NCBI RefSeq assembly: GCF_022865125.1
Contig: NZ_CP094828.1
Coordinates: 992,001 to 1,056,000, forward strand
Origin: Acuticoccus sp. I52.16.1
GTDB lineage: Bacteria; Pseudomonadota; Alphaproteobacteria; Rhizobiales; Amorphaceae
Length of the DNA stretch: 64,000 bases
Direction: 5' to 3'
Part shown: one piece after another, positions 8,081 through 17,489 of the stretch
How positions within the stretch are numbered: the first letter of the stretch is position 1
Layout of the letters: each line of letters opens with the position of its first letter
Notes under the pieces: generated by a model
Databases searched by the model: none
Seen by the model: only the letters and a program-made list of their open reading frames with translations
Told to the model about the DNA's origin: nothing
Translations under genes and position numbers: made by a program

Positions 8081-9856
8081 CTAGGCTCCGGCCGTCGCGC
8101 GCAGCGCGTCGGTCGCGGCGACGTCCACCGCCCCGTCCGCTCCGACCACGACGCGGTATACCTCACGCGCCCGCGCGGCCGTCACCCACCGCTCGGCGAG
8201 GTCCGCGGCGACCGCGGCGACGGCGCGTTCGGAAGGCTCGCCATACCCCCCGCCGCCGCAGCAGTGGGAGACGATGCGCTCCCCCTCCCGAAGGGTGACC
8301 ACCGTGCACAGATCGATCTCTTGCAGCGCACCGTCGCCACGCTTGACGGCCTGGCGCGCAGCGCCGCCGGTGGACCCGCCGCGTACGCCCTTGGCGGCGT
8401 TGATGGTCCCGTCGGACACGAACGCGACCTGCATCTCGCCGCGCGCGGGCCCGAACTCGACGCGCATCGAAGGGGCGCCCTTGTGGCGCCCGGCGCCCTC
8501 GGTGTCGGCCAGGAAACGGCGCTCCTCGACGAAGAGCGGGTGACGCAGTTCGTCCAGTTCGACACTGTCCTGATAGCACAGACCCGAATTGCCGACGTGG
8601 CCGAGCGTCACCCAGGCGTCGGCGTTCGGGCTTCCGGCGCCACCGGTCATGGCGAGGAAGATCTGGTTGACGTACCGCTCGCCACTCGCCGGGTCGATGC
8701 CGGAGACGACCCCGACGGAGGCCGGCAGGATCGGCCCGCATTCGGCAAGGCCGATGCCGTCGTGCAGCTCGGCCATCGTCGCCTGCACCGCATTGGCGAC
8801 ACGGTCGGCAAGGTTCGTGGTGGCGACGGAGCAGCTCGTCGGATGTCGCGGGATGCCGCAGACCGCGCCCTCGCGCAGGTGGATGTCGAGCCGGCGGAAC
8901 GCGCCGGCGTTCTTCGGCACGGTGGAATCGATCGCGTTGAACACCCCCACCATCGCCGAGGTGCGCGCGCACGCCTCCGAGAGGTTCAATCCGCAGGGGA
9001 GCGCGTCGATGTTGTCGGTCAGGTCGACGGCGATGCGGGCGTTCTCGTTGTCCACCGTGACGGCGACGTGGATCGGGATGCCGTCCGCCGGCGCCCCCGG
9101 CACCGGATCGTGGGTCGACGTCCAGCTCCCCGCGCCGGACGGAATCTTGCGGATGGCGTTGACCATGCGGCTCTCGGAATAGTCGAACCACTGGGCCGTG
9201 AAGTCGTGGAGGCTCTCCCAGCCGACCTCCTCGCCCAGCGCCAGGAGTTCGCGCTCGCCGATGCGCGCCGCGCCGATCATGGCGAGATAGTCGCCCCACC
9301 ACTGCTCGGGCACACGGATGCGCATCCGGCACATGCGCACGATGTCCTCGATGTTGGCGTGGTTCTCCTGCACCTTCACGCAAGGGAAGATGAGCGCCCC
9401 CTCTTCGTACACGTCGCGCGCGGAGCCCATGTAAGTGGTGGGCTGGGAGTTGCCGCAATCGGCCTGGTGCGCCTTGGCGATCAGGGTGAAGTGATGCACC
9501 CCCGCATCGTCGATCACCGGCAGGACGATGGTGTGGTCGGCCGGGTGCGAGCAGCCGTGATAGGGCGAATTGTGCAGGAAGGCGTCGCCCCGTTGGAAGC
9601 CGGGGTGAAACTCCTTCATCGACTTCGCCATCAGGTCCGGACCCGACAGCACGTGGATCGGCAGGCTCTCGGCGGTCGCCAGAAGCTGATCGTCGCGCGT
9701 GACGATACAGCACGAGAAGTCGCGCGCGATGTTGAGGACGCCGGAGCGCCCCGTGCGCAGGAGGGTGTTGGCCATCTTGCGGGCGATCCCCTCGAAGCGG
9801 TTGTTGAACACCGCGAGGCGGACGCCGTCGATGGGCGCCTTGGTGGGCTTGTCCAT
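8081..9856 (-). CDS. Hydantoinase/5-oxoprolinase family subunit B (HyuB-like), copy 1
   Basis: 591-residue HyuB-family protein. Family blocks are MANTLLRTGRSGVLNIARDFSC near the N-terminus, LHNSPYHGCSHPADHTIVLPV with its conserved His and Asp, AKAHQADCGNSQPTTYMG, and the C-terminal glycine-rich CCGGGGYGEPSERA. It should supply the hydrolytic half of an ATP-dependent cyclic amidase with HyuA1. The open frame extends far upstream, but ATG 9856 has GGAAGGAGAG before it and begins the family homology. It starts 26 bp after the stop of the upstream SDR gene on the same strand, so the two are probably co-transcribed. Confidence 0.9.
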   Translation of the reverse strand: MDKPTKAPIDGVRLAVFNNRFEGIARKMANTLLRTGRSGVLNIARDFSCCIVTRDDQLLATAESLPIHVLSGPDLMAKSMKEFHPGFQRGDAFLHNSPYHGCSHPADHTIVLPVIDDAGVHHFTLIAKAHQADCGNSQPTTYMGSARDVYEEGALIFPCVKVQENHANIEDIVRMCRMRIRVPEQWWGDYLAMIGAARIGERELLALGEEVGWESLHDFTAQWFDYSESRMVNAIRKIPSGAGSWTSTHDPVPGAPADGIPIHVAVTVDNENARIAVDLTDNIDALPCGLNLSEACARTSAMVGVFNAIDSTVPKNAGAFRRLDIHLREGAVCGIPRHPTSCSVATTNLADRVANAVQATMAELHDGIGLAECGPILPASVGVVSGIDPASGERYVNQIFLAMTGGAGSPNADAWVTLGHVGNSGLCYQDSVELDELRHPLFVEERRFLADTEGAGRHKGAPSMRVEFGPARGEMQVAFVSDGTINAAKGVRGGSTGGAARQAVKRGDGALQEIDLCTVVTLREGERIVSHCCGGGGYGEPSERAVAAVAADLAERWVTAARAREVYRVVVGADGAVDVAATDALRATAGA

Positions 9857-9882
9857 GCTCTCTCCTTCCGTGGGTCCGCCCG

Positions 9883-10632
9883 TCACCAGGCCCGCCACCC
9901 GCTGTCGACCGGCAGGACCACGCCGTGGACGGCCCGCGAGGCGTCCGAGGCGAGGAAGACCGCGGTGCCGGCCATGTCCGCGGCGGGAATGAAACTCTCG
10001 CCGGTGGGCGTACGGCGGGCCATGTCGGCGGCCCAGGTGGGGTCGGCCTGCAGGTGGGCGTTGAGGGGCGTGGCGGTGTTGCCCGGCGCGAGGGCGTTCA
10101 CGTTGATGCCGAACGGCGCCAGCTCCAGGCACAGCGCCTTGGTGAGGGTGTTGAGGCCGCCTTTGGAGGCACAATAGGCCGCCGAGGACGGAAACCCGCC
10201 GATGCCGGCGATCGAGGTGACGTTGATGATCTTGCCGGCGCGCCTCGCCTTCATCGCCGGCACCACGGCCCTGGCGAGGAAGAAGCAGCCCTTCAGATTG
10301 AGGTCGAGCTGATCGTCCCAGTTCGCCTCGTCGGTCTCCTCGATCGGCCGGGGCGCGAAGAGGCCGGCGTTGTTGACGAGGATGTCCACCGCCCCCAGCG
10401 TCGCGGCCACGTCGGCGACCACCCGGTCGATCTCGGCGACGACGGAGCAGTCCGCGGCGAAGGCCCGCGCCGTGGCGCCGCCCGCGCTCAGCTCGGCGGC
10501 GAGCGCGGCGCCGCGGGCCGAGCGGTTGACGATCGCCACCTTGGCCCCCTCCGCGGCGTAGGCGCGGGCGATCACCTCGCCGATCCCCTGCGAGCCGCCG
10601 GTCACCAACGCCACCCTTCCCTCGAGTATCAC
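9883..10632 (-). CDS. SDR-family NAD(P)-dependent oxidoreductase
   Basis: 249-residue classical short-chain dehydrogenase. The nucleotide-binding TGGSQGIG motif is at residues 11-18. NNAG, the catalytic Ser in NVTSIAGIGG, and the YCASKGG tetrad Tyr/Lys follow, with the C-terminal HGVVLPVDSGW. GTG 10632 is chosen because GGAGG precedes it and the protein then begins MILEGRVALVTGG as usual. It oxidises or reduces an alcohol/carbonyl substrate. It lies directly upstream of hyuB1 and is divergent from a GSAM-like aminotransferase, which suggests a role in processing the carbon skeleton after ring opening and transamination. Confidence 0.92.
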   Translation of the reverse strand: MILEGRVALVTGGSQGIGEVIARAYAAEGAKVAIVNRSARGAALAAELSAGGATARAFAADCSVVAEIDRVVADVAATLGAVDILVNNAGLFAPRPIEETDEANWDDQLDLNLKGCFFLARAVVPAMKARRAGKIINVTSIAGIGGFPSSAAYCASKGGLNTLTKALCLELAPFGINVNALAPGNTATPLNAHLQADPTWAADMARRTPTGESFIPAADMAGTAVFLASDASRAVHGVVLPVDSGWRAW

Positions 10633-10835
10633 CGCCGTCCTCCGCGCGCCGCCGGTCCCGCCCGGCCCGGGTCGGCTTGCGAACCGCGGGCCAGTACCGC
10701 GCCGCCGGGCGCCGGATTCGCCGTGCCGCGGGTGAATGTCGCCTGCTGGCCAAAAGTTGTGCGCCGACGCCATAGTGCGTGACGCCCCGCGCGCGGCATG
10801 TGTGCGGGGTCTCCCCTCCAGACCCGAGTTGCACG
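10633..10835. promoter_or_regulatory. Divergent promoter region, SDR / GSAM-like aminotransferase
   Basis: A 203-bp gap between divergently transcribed SDR (minus) and aminotransferase (plus) genes must hold both promoters. The stretch 10740-10790 contains the least GC-rich bases. I could not identify a convincing -10/-35 pair or palindromic operator by eye. Confidence 0.4.
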
Positions 10836-12161
10836 ATGCCTCATTGGCCCGACCCGTCCAGCCGCTCCGCCGCCCTCTACCAGCGCGGGCTGGACGTTCT
10901 GCCCGGCGGGATCACCCGCCTCCAGCCGTGGCAGGAGCCGTTCCCCGTCTACGCCGCGCGCGGCGAAGGCGCCTACGTGGTCGACGTCGACGGGACACGC
11001 CGGCTCGACTTCCTGAACAACTTCGCCTCCCTGCTGCACGGCCACGCCTATGCCCCCATCGTCGAGGCGGTGTGCCGGCAGGTGGCGCTCGGCACCGCGT
11101 TCACCAACCCGACCGAATCGGAGGTGCAGCTGGCCGAGCTGCTCTGCCGGCGCGTCGCCGGGTTCGAGAACGTGCGTTTCTGCGTCTCGGGGACGGAGGC
11201 GGTGATGAACGCCATCAAGGCCTCGCGGGCGCTGACCGGCAAGCCGATGATCGTCAAGGTGGAGGGCTGCTATCACGGCACCTACGACTACGCCGAGGTG
11301 AGCCTCGACCCGGCGCCGGACGCCTGGGGCAACGAACCGCGCTCGGTCGGCCACGCGGCGGGCACCCCGCAGGGCGTGCTGGCGGACGTCGCGGTGATCC
11401 CGTTCGACGACCCGGAGGCGGCCGAGCGGATCATCGCGCAGCACGCCGACCGGCTGGCGGCCGTGCTGGTGGACGTCGCCCCGTCCTACCTCGGCATGCA
11501 GTTGATGAGCCGCGAGTTCGCCGCCGCGATCAACCGGGCCGCACGCGCGGCCGGGGCGATGATCATCTCCGACGAGGTCATTTCGTTCCGTTTCGCCGCC
11601 GGCGGCGCGGCGGCGCTGGTCGGCCTCGAGGCGGACTTCACCACCTTGGCGAAGATCGTCGGCGGCGGCTTTCCGGTCGGCGCCGTGGCCGGCCCGCGCG
11701 ACACGATGCGCGTGTTCGACCACCGCGCCGGCAAGCCGCTCCTGCCGGCGAGCGGCACCTTCACCGCCAACCCGGTGTCGATGGTGGCCGGACGGCTGAC
11801 GCTGGAGCATATGCCGCCCGAACGGTTCGATGCGCTCAACGCGATGGGCGCGGCCCTGCGCGCCAGGATCACCGAGCGGCTCACCAGCCACCGCCTCCCG
11901 GCGCAGATTACCGGCACCGGCTCGACCTTCATGCTGCACCTCAACCAGCGCGCGCTGTCCGACTATCGCTCGATGTATCCCGGAACGGCGGAGCGGGCGG
12001 CGATGGTCGAGTTGCAGCGCCTGTTGACGCTGGCCGGCTACCAGCTCTCCCCCAGGGGCATGGGCTTCCTCTCCACGGCGATGATCGAGGCCGACCTCGA
12101 CGGTTTCGTCGACGCCCTGATGCAGGCCCTCGGCGCCCTCGACCTCCCCACCGCGACCTGA
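10836..12161 (+). CDS. Class III aminotransferase, glutamate-1-semialdehyde aminomutase-like
   Basis: 441-residue PLP enzyme of the GSAM/class III group. It opens SAALYQRGLDVLPGGITR, and has RFCVSGTEAVMNAIKASRALTGK, the cofactor-holding ISDEVISFRF, and the PLP lysine in TTLAKIVGGGFPVGA, followed by SGTFTANPVSMVAG. The last two segments match the aminomutase-type subfamily rather than omega-transaminases. A true haem-pathway GSAM would be HemL; the catabolic neighbours argue against that. It more likely acts on a beta- or gamma-amino acid. ATG 10836 begins the homology. It converges on the araC-type gene, 12 bp away. Confidence 0.88.
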   Translation: MPHWPDPSSRSAALYQRGLDVLPGGITRLQPWQEPFPVYAARGEGAYVVDVDGTRRLDFLNNFASLLHGHAYAPIVEAVCRQVALGTAFTNPTESEVQLAELLCRRVAGFENVRFCVSGTEAVMNAIKASRALTGKPMIVKVEGCYHGTYDYAEVSLDPAPDAWGNEPRSVGHAAGTPQGVLADVAVIPFDDPEAAERIIAQHADRLAAVLVDVAPSYLGMQLMSREFAAAINRAARAAGAMIISDEVISFRFAAGGAAALVGLEADFTTLAKIVGGGFPVGAVAGPRDTMRVFDHRAGKPLLPASGTFTANPVSMVAGRLTLEHMPPERFDALNAMGAALRARITERLTSHRLPAQITGTGSTFMLHLNQRALSDYRSMYPGTAERAAMVELQRLLTLAGYQLSPRGMGFLSTAMIEADLDGFVDALMQALGALDLPTAT

Positions 12162-12173
12162 CCGGCCTCGGGC

Positions 12174-13178
12174 CTAGGTCGTGCGGAAGTCGCGCGGGCT
12201 GACGCCGACCGCCTCGCGGAAGAGGCGGGAGAAATGGGACGGGTCGGTGAAGCCGACGCGGTAGCCGATGCTGGCGATCGTCTGGGCGCGGCAGGCACGG
12301 TCCTTCAGCAGCCGCTTGGCCTCCTGCACGCGGCGGCTGCGCACGAACCCGGTGACGGTGTCGCCGCGTTCGGCGAAGAGCCGTTGCAGGTATCGCTCCG
12401 ACACGTTCACCGCCTGGGCGATCTGGCTCACGCCGAGGTCCGGGTCGTCGAGATGCGCCTCGATATAATGGACGGCGCGGCGCATGTGGGCGATCTTGAC
12501 CGAGGTGTCACGGACCGCATCCGGCCCCGCGCCGGAGGTGAGCGCGAAGGCGAAGAGCTCGACGAGGAAGTTGGCGGCGATCGCCGCGTCCGGACCCTCC
12601 AGGCCACTGGCGTTGGAGCAGAAGCCGCTCGCATAGTCGAGGAACAGCGCCACCGGCGCCTGCCGGCGCGACATGGTGCGCGCGCTGAGATCCTCGACGC
12701 CGGGAAAGCGCTCGCGCACGACCGAGGTCGGGATCCGCAGGGTGTTCTGGTCGAGTTGCATGGGCTGGTGGTAGCGATAGCGGTCCGCGGTGACGACGAA
12801 CGCCATCTCTCCGGGGCGCACCACCGTCTCGCGCCCGCGCTGCTCCAGGGTGACGGGCGTGTTCAACGGCATGGAAATGTAGATGAAGTCACCGCCGCGC
12901 TGGCTCATGTGACCGCGCCCGCGCTCGACCGTGATGGGGTCGGACTTGATCATCCCGGCGCGAACATCGCCGACATCCTTGATGACGAGGCGCCCGATAC
13001 CGAAGTCGGTCGGGCCGGTCATGTCGAAGGGGTAGAAGGTCTCGCACAGCGAATCGTGCCAGGTGCCGAAGCGTTTGGCGGCGGGCAGTTCGTCCACCTC
13101 GATATGGTAGTCGGACTTCAGCCCGGTCGCCCGGTTCAGCGCGCTGTCGAAGTCGGATGCCCGGTCCAGCCCCAACAC
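12174..13178 (-). CDS. AraC-family transcriptional regulator
   Basis: About 334 residues. The C-terminal ~100 residues form the double helix-turn-helix of AraC proteins (DLGVSQIAQAVNVSERYLQRLFAERG, then TIASIGYRVGFTDPSHFSRLFREAVGVSPRDFR). The N-terminal two thirds resemble the AraC-binding-2 type sensor (RFGTWHDSLCETFYPFDMTGP). The start is unclear: the frame continues upstream to a TTG at 13301 but offers only GTG/TTG codons. GTG 13178 gives a family-typical length, although I see no good ribosome binding site. It sits between aminotransferase and hyuB2 genes and is a candidate regulator of this catabolic island. Confidence 0.8.
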   Translation of the reverse strand: MLGLDRASDFDSALNRATGLKSDYHIEVDELPAAKRFGTWHDSLCETFYPFDMTGPTDFGIGRLVIKDVGDVRAGMIKSDPITVERGRGHMSQRGGDFIYISMPLNTPVTLEQRGRETVVRPGEMAFVVTADRYRYHQPMQLDQNTLRIPTSVVRERFPGVEDLSARTMSRRQAPVALFLDYASGFCSNASGLEGPDAAIAANFLVELFAFALTSGAGPDAVRDTSVKIAHMRRAVHYIEAHLDDPDLGVSQIAQAVNVSERYLQRLFAERGDTVTGFVRSRRVQEAKRLLKDRACRAQTIASIGYRVGFTDPSHFSRLFREAVGVSPRDFRTT

Positions 13179-13467
13179 GGCGCTCAACCCCGCCGCGAGG
13201 CGTGGATGTGGACGCCGCCTGGGGACCGCCCCACCGAAATCGCGCGATATTCGCCGGCATTCGCCAAATATTGAACCGGCGCGCCGGGGTGCTTGCGGCA
13301 ACAGCCGAACTGTTTACTCGCCATGACAACAACCCATCGTCGTGGTTTCTGGATAATAAAGTGAAACAACGATTGACGCCTCGCGCAAGCCAAAGATGAG
13401 AGCAGCGCGAGGCCATGTTTTCATCGAACTGACTGCTTGTCGGTCAGATGGCATGCCGTCGCAGCGG
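13179..13467 (-). promoter_or_regulatory. Upstream region of the araC-type gene
   Basis: 289 bp between the araC-type start and the hyuB2 stop, both on the minus strand. Bases about 13250-13400 are clearly less GC-rich than neighbours and are the likely promoter region of the regulator. The exact regulator start is uncertain, so up to 120 bp of this interval could be coding. No rho-independent terminator for hyuB2 is evident. Confidence 0.4.
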
Positions 13468-15255
13468 TCAGGCGGCGAGACTCCGGCGGCGCGCTTCGGT
13501 GGCCGGGGCATCGATCGTCAACGTGTCGTCGTTCAGTGAGCCGGCGAAGACGACGCCGTAGACCGCGGTGGCCCGCTCCATCGTCTCGAACGATTCCAGC
13601 ACGTCTTTGAGCACCTTGCGCGGGTCGCGCTCCAGGGGGCTGCCGTAGCCGCCGCCGCCCGACTGGTTGCCCTTCACCTGCTCGCCCTTCTTGAGCTGGA
13701 TGACGGCGACGTTGGGCAGCTCCTCTTCCAGGCCGTTGGCGCTGACCTTGAAGTGCCGGCAGGCCATGCCCTCTTGCCCGCCGCGCACGCCCTTGGGCGG
13801 ATAATATGTGCCGTCGCAGGGGAAGATCACGTCCATCGGCTCCCCGCGCGGGCCGTAGCTGACCTCCAGGGTGGGCGCGCCGCGGTACTTGCCCGCCCCG
13901 CCGCTGCCGGGCTTCACCTTCAGGTACTTGAACTCGACCGGGTGCTTCAGCTCGTCGATCTCCACCGAGTCGCGGTACATCAGCCCGCCGACCACCGGGA
14001 TGCCGTAGGTCAGCCACCCGTCCGATACCGGCGTCCCCGGCCCGCCAGACGAGGTGATGATGAGCTGGTTCACGTAGGCCTCGTTGTCGTGCCGGTGGTC
14101 CTTGCCGGAGACCACCGCGAAGCCCGCGCCCATGCCGACGCCGCCTTCCGCGAGGCCCCACCCGTCGCCGATCTGCGCGAACGAGGACTGGGTGATGTTG
14201 ATCAGCCGATCGGCGACGTTGGTGGTCGCCAGCGAGCAGGAGTGCGGGAAGGCCGGCCGCCCCGCCACCGAGCCGTCGCGCAGCAGCAGGCGGATGCGGC
14301 GGAACGAGCCGGAGTTGCGCGGCACCGTCGGATCGATCCCGTTGAAGACACCGGAGAAGGTCGACGCGGTGACGCACGCCTCGCTCTCGTTGAAACCGCA
14401 GTCGACGTTGTCGACGTTGTCGCGCAGGTCCAGCTCGATGGTGGCGTCGTCGGGGTCGATGCGGACGGTGACGTTGAGGGGAATGCCCTCCGGCAGGAGA
14501 TCGCCGAACGGGTCGTGCGCCCCCTTGTTGACGAGGGTCGTCTTGGGCAGCTTCTTGATCGCCTGGATCATGCGCTGCTCGGAATAGTCGAACCAGTTCT
14601 TCAGGTGCGCCTTGATGGCCGCCTTGCCGTACTTCTCGCACAGTTCCTTGAGGCGCCGCTCGGCGACCCGGGCCGAGCCGATGCCGGCGAGGAAGTCGCC
14701 GTACCACTGCCCCGGCACGCGGATGCGCGAGCGGCACATGCGCACGATGTCGTCTTCCATCGTGTAGTCGCGCTGGATGCGCACGGCCGGGAAGATCAGC
14801 GCGCCCTCTTCGTACTGGTCCTTGGCGCCGGCCATGTAGGTGGTCGGCAGCGAGTTGCCGATGTCGGCCTGATGGGCCTTGGCGACGGCGGTGAATAGGT
14901 GCTCCCCCTCGAAGAAGACCGGGACGAGGAAGGTGTGGTCGGCGGCGTGAGTGCAGCCGGTATAGGGGTCGTTGTGGAGGTAGCAGTCGCCCTCCGCGAT
15001 GTCGTCGCCGTGCGCGTCGCACATCGCTTTTGCCTGCATATGGCTACCGAAGATGTGGATCGGCAGGCCTTCGGCGGAGGCGAGGAGCTGGTTGTCGGCG
15101 GTGCAGATGCCGCACGAAAAGTCCCGCGCGGAGTTGATCACCGCCGAGCGGCCGGCCTTCAGCAGCGTGTTCGTCATCTCGCGCACGATGCCGTCGATGC
15201 GGTTGGCGATGATCGCCGTCATGTAGGGGTCGAAGTCTTGCGGCATGTCGGTCAT
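13468..15255 (-). CDS. Hydantoinase/5-oxoprolinase family subunit B (HyuB-like), copy 2
   Basis: 595-residue HyuB homologue. Blocks visible are MTNTLLKAGRSAVINSARDFSCGICTADNQ, LHNDPYTGCTHAADHTFLVPV, AKAHQADIGNSLPTTYMAG, and the C-terminal NQSGGGGYGSPLERDP loop. It pairs with HyuA2, whose stop lies 11 bp upstream of this start, forming a standard hyuA-hyuB operon. The predicted role is ATP-dependent opening of a cyclic amide in the cytoplasm. It shares its architecture with copy 1 but differs at many positions by eye, so the two look like long-separated paralogues rather than a recent duplication. The substrate may therefore differ. Confidence 0.92.
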   Translation of the reverse strand: MTDMPQDFDPYMTAIIANRIDGIVREMTNTLLKAGRSAVINSARDFSCGICTADNQLLASAEGLPIHIFGSHMQAKAMCDAHGDDIAEGDCYLHNDPYTGCTHAADHTFLVPVFFEGEHLFTAVAKAHQADIGNSLPTTYMAGAKDQYEEGALIFPAVRIQRDYTMEDDIVRMCRSRIRVPGQWYGDFLAGIGSARVAERRLKELCEKYGKAAIKAHLKNWFDYSEQRMIQAIKKLPKTTLVNKGAHDPFGDLLPEGIPLNVTVRIDPDDATIELDLRDNVDNVDCGFNESEACVTASTFSGVFNGIDPTVPRNSGSFRRIRLLLRDGSVAGRPAFPHSCSLATTNVADRLINITQSSFAQIGDGWGLAEGGVGMGAGFAVVSGKDHRHDNEAYVNQLIITSSGGPGTPVSDGWLTYGIPVVGGLMYRDSVEIDELKHPVEFKYLKVKPGSGGAGKYRGAPTLEVSYGPRGEPMDVIFPCDGTYYPPKGVRGGQEGMACRHFKVSANGLEEELPNVAVIQLKKGEQVKGNQSGGGGYGSPLERDPRKVLKDVLESFETMERATAVYGVVFAGSLNDDTLTIDAPATEARRRSLAA

Positions 15256-15266
15256 GGCGGAGCCCC

Positions 15267-17345
15267 TTAGGCGATGTCGAGAAGGTAGTTGCCGGCGCCG
15301 GACACGGTCACGCTCATCGCGGGGTAGACGACGAGGGTGGTCGTCGGTTCCTCGATGATAGCGGGTCCGGCGATCCTCGCGCCCGGCTTCAGGTCGGCGG
15401 CCTTGTAGATCGGCGTCGTCAGCGGCGTGGCGTCGCCGAAGTAGCAGTCGCGCGTCGGCGTCGCCGCGCCGTTCAGCTTGAAGACCTCGACCTTGGGGGA
15501 CGAGACCGGGGGCGAGGCCTGGTGGCAGGTGAGGCGTGCCTTCCAGCTCACCACCTCCACCGGGCTCCCCTCGTCGCGCACCGCGAAGACGCGTTCGTGC
15601 GCCTGGTGGAAGGCCTCGACGAGCGCCGCGACGTCCGCCGGCCCCTCGAAACGGGACTTGGCGAGCGGGGTGTCCAGCTCCCAGATCTGCGACTGGTAGC
15701 GCGCCTCGGCGACGTACTCGACCGTGTAGGCGGCGGTGTCGCCGCCGGCGAGCGTGCGGCGGAAGGCGGCGAGGCGGGCCTCCAGCTCGGCCAAGGTCTC
15801 ATTGACGATCTCGGTGTCGAACCGGTTCGACTGGGTGACGTGGCTGGCGGCCTCCTCGGCGACGATGTCGGCGTACTGCATGCCGGCGGCGGAGAGCGCC
15901 GAGGCGATCTTCGGAAGGATGACGTTGCGGCAGCCCAGCTCCTTGGCGATCGTCATGATGTTGATGCCGGCCGCACCGCCGCCGGCGACGATGGTCGATT
16001 CGCGCGGGTTGAAGCCCTCGTTGATGGTGATGTCACCGATGGCGCGCACCATCAGGTCGCCGGCGAGCGACAGGATGCGGAACGCGGTCTCCTCCACCGT
16101 CATGCCGATCCGCTCGGCGACGGTGGTGATGGCAGTCCGCGCCGCCGCGACGTCGAGCGTCATGCGGCCGCCGAGGAAGTAGTCCGGGTCGAAGTAGCCG
16201 AGGACGGCCGCGGCGTCGGACACGGTGGGGAGCGTGCCGCCCTTGCCGTAGCAGGCCGGGCCCGGCTCGGCGCCGGCCGACTGCGGGCCGACGCGCATCA
16301 GGCCGCCTTCGTCGATCCAGGCGATGGAGCCGCCGCCGGCGCCGATGGAGCGCATGTCCACCGCCGAGATCCCCAGGAGGTCGCCGGTGTACATGCCGCC
16401 GAGCCAGGTGTCGCGCGTGAAGGTCAGCCGCCCGTCGCGCACCAGGCCGACGTCGAAGGTGGTGCCCCCGGTGTCGGCGACGATGACGTTCTCGCCGAGC
16501 GCCTCGAGCTGCGACAGCGAGAGCGCCGCGATGGGCGCCATCGCCGGGCCGGAGCCGACCGAGTAGATCGGCTTCTCGACCATGTTGGCGATCTGGTTGC
16601 AGCCGCCGGCGGTGGTGGAGATCAGGATCTCGCCGTCGTAGCCGGAGGCGCGCAGGTCCGCCTCGAGGCCCTTCAGGTGCTCCTGCATCAGCGGCTTCAG
16701 CGAGGCGTCGATGGCGGTGGCCGAGGCGCGGCGGTACTCGCGCACCACCGGGATCAGCCGGTGCGACAGCGTGTAAGGAACGCCCGGCAGCACCTCCTCG
16801 ATGAGGTCGGCGAAGGCGATCTCGTGCGCCGGATTGGCGATCGACCACAGGAAGCACACCGCGATCGCCTCGAACCCGCGCACCTTCAGCGTCTCCAACA
16901 CCTCGCGCGCCTGGCGGGCGTTGAACGGCACCGAGACGTCGCCCTCGGAGGTGATGCGCTCCTCCACCTCGAAGGTGTAGCGACGGGGGATGTAGGGCTC
17001 GGGGTATTCGTCGCGGAAGTCGTGCGGGTTGAACTTGCCGCCCTCCTTCAGCACCAGGATGTCGGGGAAACCCAGCGTGGTGACGAAGGCGGTCTTGGCG
17101 CAGGTCTTGGTGACGATGGCGTTGGTGGCGCGGGTCGTACCGTAGATGAGGCGCGTCGTGTTGCCGACCAGCTCGGCGAAGGGCAGGCCCAGCTCGTCGG
17201 CCGCCGCCTCGATCGCGCCGCGCATTCCGTTGAAGATGCGGTCGCGGGTGGTGAGCGCCTTGCCGATGGTGAGGGCGCCGGTCTCGTCGCTGACGACGAC
17301 GTCGGTGAACGTGCCCCCGGTATCGACGGAGATGTTGAATGGCAT
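15267..17345 (-). CDS. Hydantoinase/5-oxoprolinase family subunit A (HyuA-like), copy 2
   Basis: 692-residue HyuA homologue. DTGGTFTDV lies at residues 8-16, YGTTRATNAIV near 69, VADTGGTTFDVGLV near 290, RSIGAGGGSIAWIDEGG and GGGAAGINIMTIA later, all signatures of the actin-like ATP-binding fold of this family. A C-terminal AGPAIIEEPTTTLVVYP beta domain is complete. It is upstream of hyuB2 with an 11-bp gap and downstream of an ABC binding-protein gene across a 192-bp gap with an intrinsic terminator. The context (amino-acid-type importer, pxp cluster) supports cyclic amide or amino-acid-derivative degradation. Alternatives in the family include N-methylhydantoinase, caprolactamase and acetone-carboxylase-like enzymes. 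Confidence 0.92.
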   Translation of the reverse strand: MPFNISVDTGGTFTDVVVSDETGALTIGKALTTRDRIFNGMRGAIEAAADELGLPFAELVGNTTRLIYGTTRATNAIVTKTCAKTAFVTTLGFPDILVLKEGGKFNPHDFRDEYPEPYIPRRYTFEVEERITSEGDVSVPFNARQAREVLETLKVRGFEAIAVCFLWSIANPAHEIAFADLIEEVLPGVPYTLSHRLIPVVREYRRASATAIDASLKPLMQEHLKGLEADLRASGYDGEILISTTAGGCNQIANMVEKPIYSVGSGPAMAPIAALSLSQLEALGENVIVADTGGTTFDVGLVRDGRLTFTRDTWLGGMYTGDLLGISAVDMRSIGAGGGSIAWIDEGGLMRVGPQSAGAEPGPACYGKGGTLPTVSDAAAVLGYFDPDYFLGGRMTLDVAAARTAITTVAERIGMTVEETAFRILSLAGDLMVRAIGDITINEGFNPRESTIVAGGGAAGINIMTIAKELGCRNVILPKIASALSAAGMQYADIVAEEAASHVTQSNRFDTEIVNETLAELEARLAAFRRTLAGGDTAAYTVEYVAEARYQSQIWELDTPLAKSRFEGPADVAALVEAFHQAHERVFAVRDEGSPVEVVSWKARLTCHQASPPVSSPKVEVFKLNGAATPTRDCYFGDATPLTTPIYKAADLKPGARIAGPAIIEEPTTTLVVYPAMSVTVSGAGNYLLDIA

Positions 17346-17489
17346 GGGTGCGTCTTTCGATCAGCCGGGCGTCCGTGTCGGTGGCGGCCAGTCGGGATGC
17401 GTTCGGGCGCACGATCCCCGTCGCCGGGCGAGCCGGCCGCAGAACGCCGCGGCGGACGAGGCCCACGGCGCCGGATTGTCGATGGTGGC

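Noticed and set aside
6629-10177. Plus-strand open frame of 1182 codons
   Set aside because: It overlaps hyuA1, the DMT transporter and hyuB1; the conserved motifs are in those genes, not in this frame.
9857-10834. Upstream extension of HyuB1 to 917 residues, possibly a fusion with the SDR
   Set aside because: The SDR is in a different frame with intact TGxxxGIG and YxxxK motifs, so this is not a fusion; HyuB homology starts at 9856.
10836-12161. HemL (glutamate-1-semialdehyde aminomutase of haem synthesis)
   Set aside because: The fold matches, but the location between SDR and AraC genes in a catabolic island argues for a catabolic transaminase; this cannot be settled by eye.
13468-17345. 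HyuA2/HyuB2 as a recent duplication of HyuA1/HyuB1
   Set aside because: The two sets share family blocks but differ at many positions between them, and their neighbours and operon layout differ, so ancient paralogues are more likely.
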